Positions 6,531 to 7,726 of a stretch of DNA of 7,726 nucleotides are shown piece after piece. The notes beneath the pieces were generated by a model that saw only the letters and a list, made by a program, of their open reading frames with translations, was not told the DNA's origin and did not search any database. Each line of letters starts with the position of its first letter. The stretch's first letter is position 1. The position numbers and the translations under genes were made by a program. The DNA comes from Gammaproteobacteria bacterium (GTDB taxonomy: Bacteria; Pseudomonadota; Gammaproteobacteria; Ga0077536). The DNA is taken from positions 1-7,726 of the forward strand of contig DAOWDI010000093.1 in NCBI GenBank assembly GCA_030639105.1, given 5' to 3'.

Positions 6531-7489
6531 GTGCAAATGCACGCGGTTTAAACACGCTGGTGCGTCACACCCTCGACCGTAGACGAGTCTACATCTTCCC
6601 GACCCGCCACGGCTTGATGTTGGGGGCGATGCTGCTGGTGATCCTTTTGGGCTCGATCAATTATGACAACGCCCTCGGATATATGTTGACGTTTCTACTC
6701 TTTGGCCTTTTTCTGACCGGCATATTGCATACTTATCGCAATCTGGCCGGTTTGTCGTATATCGGCGCACAGGCGAAGCCGGTATTCGCCGGCGAGCAGG
6801 CGAAATTCATTCTGACGCTTGATAATCGCGGGCAATACCCGCGTTACAGTCTGGATCTAGCGCACTGGCCGCGATTGCGCAGACACTGGCACCGCCGGCG
6901 CAAGGGTGCCGTGTCACGTGTTGGCTCCATCGCCGCAACTGCTATCGTGCAAGCGACCATCATCGTCAGCGCGCCCCATCGCGGATGGTTGGCACTGCGG
7001 CGCGTACGTATCACGAGCACCTTTCCACTTGGGATCCTGCGGGCCTGGGCCTATTTCGAAGACGATACCCAGAGCATCGTCTACCCGCGGCCGCATGGCC
7101 GCCTGGCGCTGCCGCTAGGCGGCCCCTCGGCACAAGCCATGTGCGCGGGCACGAGCCATGGTAACGATGACTTCGCCGGATTCCGGCCGTATCGACCCGG
7201 CGACCCGATCCGGGCCATCGCCTGGAAGACCCTTGCGCGCCAGGAGACCCTCTTGGTCAAGCGCTTCACGAGTGGCGCTTCGCGCAGCGTACGGTTAGCT
7301 TGGGCCGACTGCGCCGGTCTTGGAGGAGTTGAAGCGCGCCTCAGCCAACTGACGGCATGGGTCGTAGCCGCGGATCGTCTCGGCATGCACTATGCCCTCG
7401 ATCTACCGGGCGTGTCCGTGGCGCTTGGTTCGGGTGCTGCCCACCGTCATCAATGCCTGCGAGTGCTTGCGCTGCACGACCTGCGATGA
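6527..7489 (+). CDS. DUF58 domain membrane-anchored protein
   Basis: This is a DUF58 family protein of 320 residues, normal for the gammaproteobacterial MoxR-associated type. A basic N-terminus (RRRVYIFPTRHGL) precedes two transmembrane helices at about 29-44 and 48-68, with the conserved INYDNALGYMLTFLL and HTYRNLAGL segments. FPLGILRAW (166-174) and the signature DDFAGFRPYRPGDPIRAIAW (214-233), continuing KTLARQETLLVKRF to 247, confirm the family. The domain after the membrane segments is probably cytoplasmic. Biochemical function is not established; members are always found with MoxR and often TgpA. The GTG at 6527 is the first start after an in-frame stop at 6512-6514, and it keeps the N-terminal length seen in relatives. 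No ribosome binding site precedes it. The next gene begins inside its stop codon. Confidence 0.92.
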   Translation: MSANARGLNTLVRHTLDRRRVYIFPTRHGLMLGAMLLVILLGSINYDNALGYMLTFLLFGLFLTGILHTYRNLAGLSYIGAQAKPVFAGEQAKFILTLDNRGQYPRYSLDLAHWPRLRRHWHRRRKGAVSRVGSIAATAIVQATIIVSAPHRGWLALRRVRITSTFPLGILRAWAYFEDDTQSIVYPRPHGRLALPLGGPSAQAMCAGTSHGNDDFAGFRPYRPGDPIRAIAWKTLARQETLLVKRFTSGASRSVRLAWADCAGLGGVEARLSQLTAWVVAADRLGMHYALDLPGVSVALGSGAAHRHQCLRVLALHDLR

Positions 7490-7726
7490 GCGGTGCGACG
7501 ATTATTACAAGGACGCACGTTTTATGGGCCTTGTTGTGCTTGACGCTGGCCCTGATGCCGCATGCGAGCCGGTTTTCGCCATGGTTGTTAATCTGCTTCG
7601 GCGCGCTCGCCCTCTGGCGTGTCCTGGCCGAATTGGGCCGGCTGCCCTTGCCTGATCGACGGCACTTCTCGCTGTGGATCCTCAAGCAGGTACTGGCGGT
7701 AGCGGCTTTCATCGCGATCTATATCA
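7486..7726 (+). CDS. TgpA-type DUF3488/transglutaminase-like membrane protein, N-terminal part (runs off window)
   Basis: The ATG at 7486 overlaps the DUF58 stop as ATGA, so it is translationally coupled. Eighty codons are visible with no stop, and the gene continues past the right edge. The protein is hydrophobic, with likely transmembrane segments at about 11-24, 32-48 and 62-80, separated by short arginine-rich loops. A WRVLAELGRLPLPDRR stretch lies between the second and third. This matches the N-terminal multi-helix (DUF3488) domain of TgpA, a membrane protein with a periplasmic transglutaminase domain that is essential in Pseudomonas aeruginosa. The position after moxR and DUF58 strongly supports this call. 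The catalytic Cys-His-Asp domain would lie outside the window and cannot be checked here. Confidence 0.8.
   Translation, partial: MSGATIITRTHVLWALLCLTLALMPHASRFSPWLLICFGALALWRVLAELGRLPLPDRRHFSLWILKQVLAVAAFIAIYI

Overview
The window looks like ordinary chromosome of a moderately GC-rich gammaproteobacterium. The UvrD protein follows the Escherichia coli UvrD pattern from end to end, including the C-terminal Tudor-like domain. PmbA (TldE) is also close to the enterobacterial protein. The cytochrome c5-like fragment, the TakP-like TRAP binding protein and the MoxR/DUF58/TgpA set are all typical of aerobic or chemotrophic, Chromatiales- or Pseudomonas-like gammaproteobacteria. The lineage is inferred from remembered family patterns, not from a search. 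I see no mobile element, CRISPR array, tRNA, rRNA or sign of recent transfer.

Layout, left to right. Positions 1-286 (+) hold the C-terminal part of a class I c-type cytochrome that enters from outside the window. Converging on it, on the minus strand, are uvrD (3699 to 1549) and then, 56 bases further on, a TRAP-type substrate-binding lipoprotein (1492 to 365). A terminator-like hairpin lies directly after the binding protein. A 250-base divergent intergenic region (3700-3949) separates uvrD from pmbA (3950-5284, +). A second plus-strand block follows: a MoxR-family AAA+ ATPase (5473-6444, possibly from 5362), a DUF58 membrane-anchored protein (6527-7489), and the first 80 codons of a TgpA-type (DUF3488/transglutaminase) membrane protein. 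This last gene starts inside the DUF58 stop codon and runs off the right edge.

Working together. MoxR, DUF58 and TgpA form a widespread bacterial gene set, and the ATGA overlap between the last two supports one translationally coupled transcript. Between moxR and the DUF58 gene a 29-codon open frame joins the two by GTGA overlaps at both ends. It is the least expected structure in the window. UvrD (repair helicase) and the TRAP binding protein share a strand and short spacing but have no evident functional link. The binding protein has no DctQ/DctM partners within reach, so it looks like an orphan. PmbA's partner TldD is also not in the window.

I do not find a convincing undescribed system here. 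The observations below are mostly about gene order, start sites and small regulatory structures.
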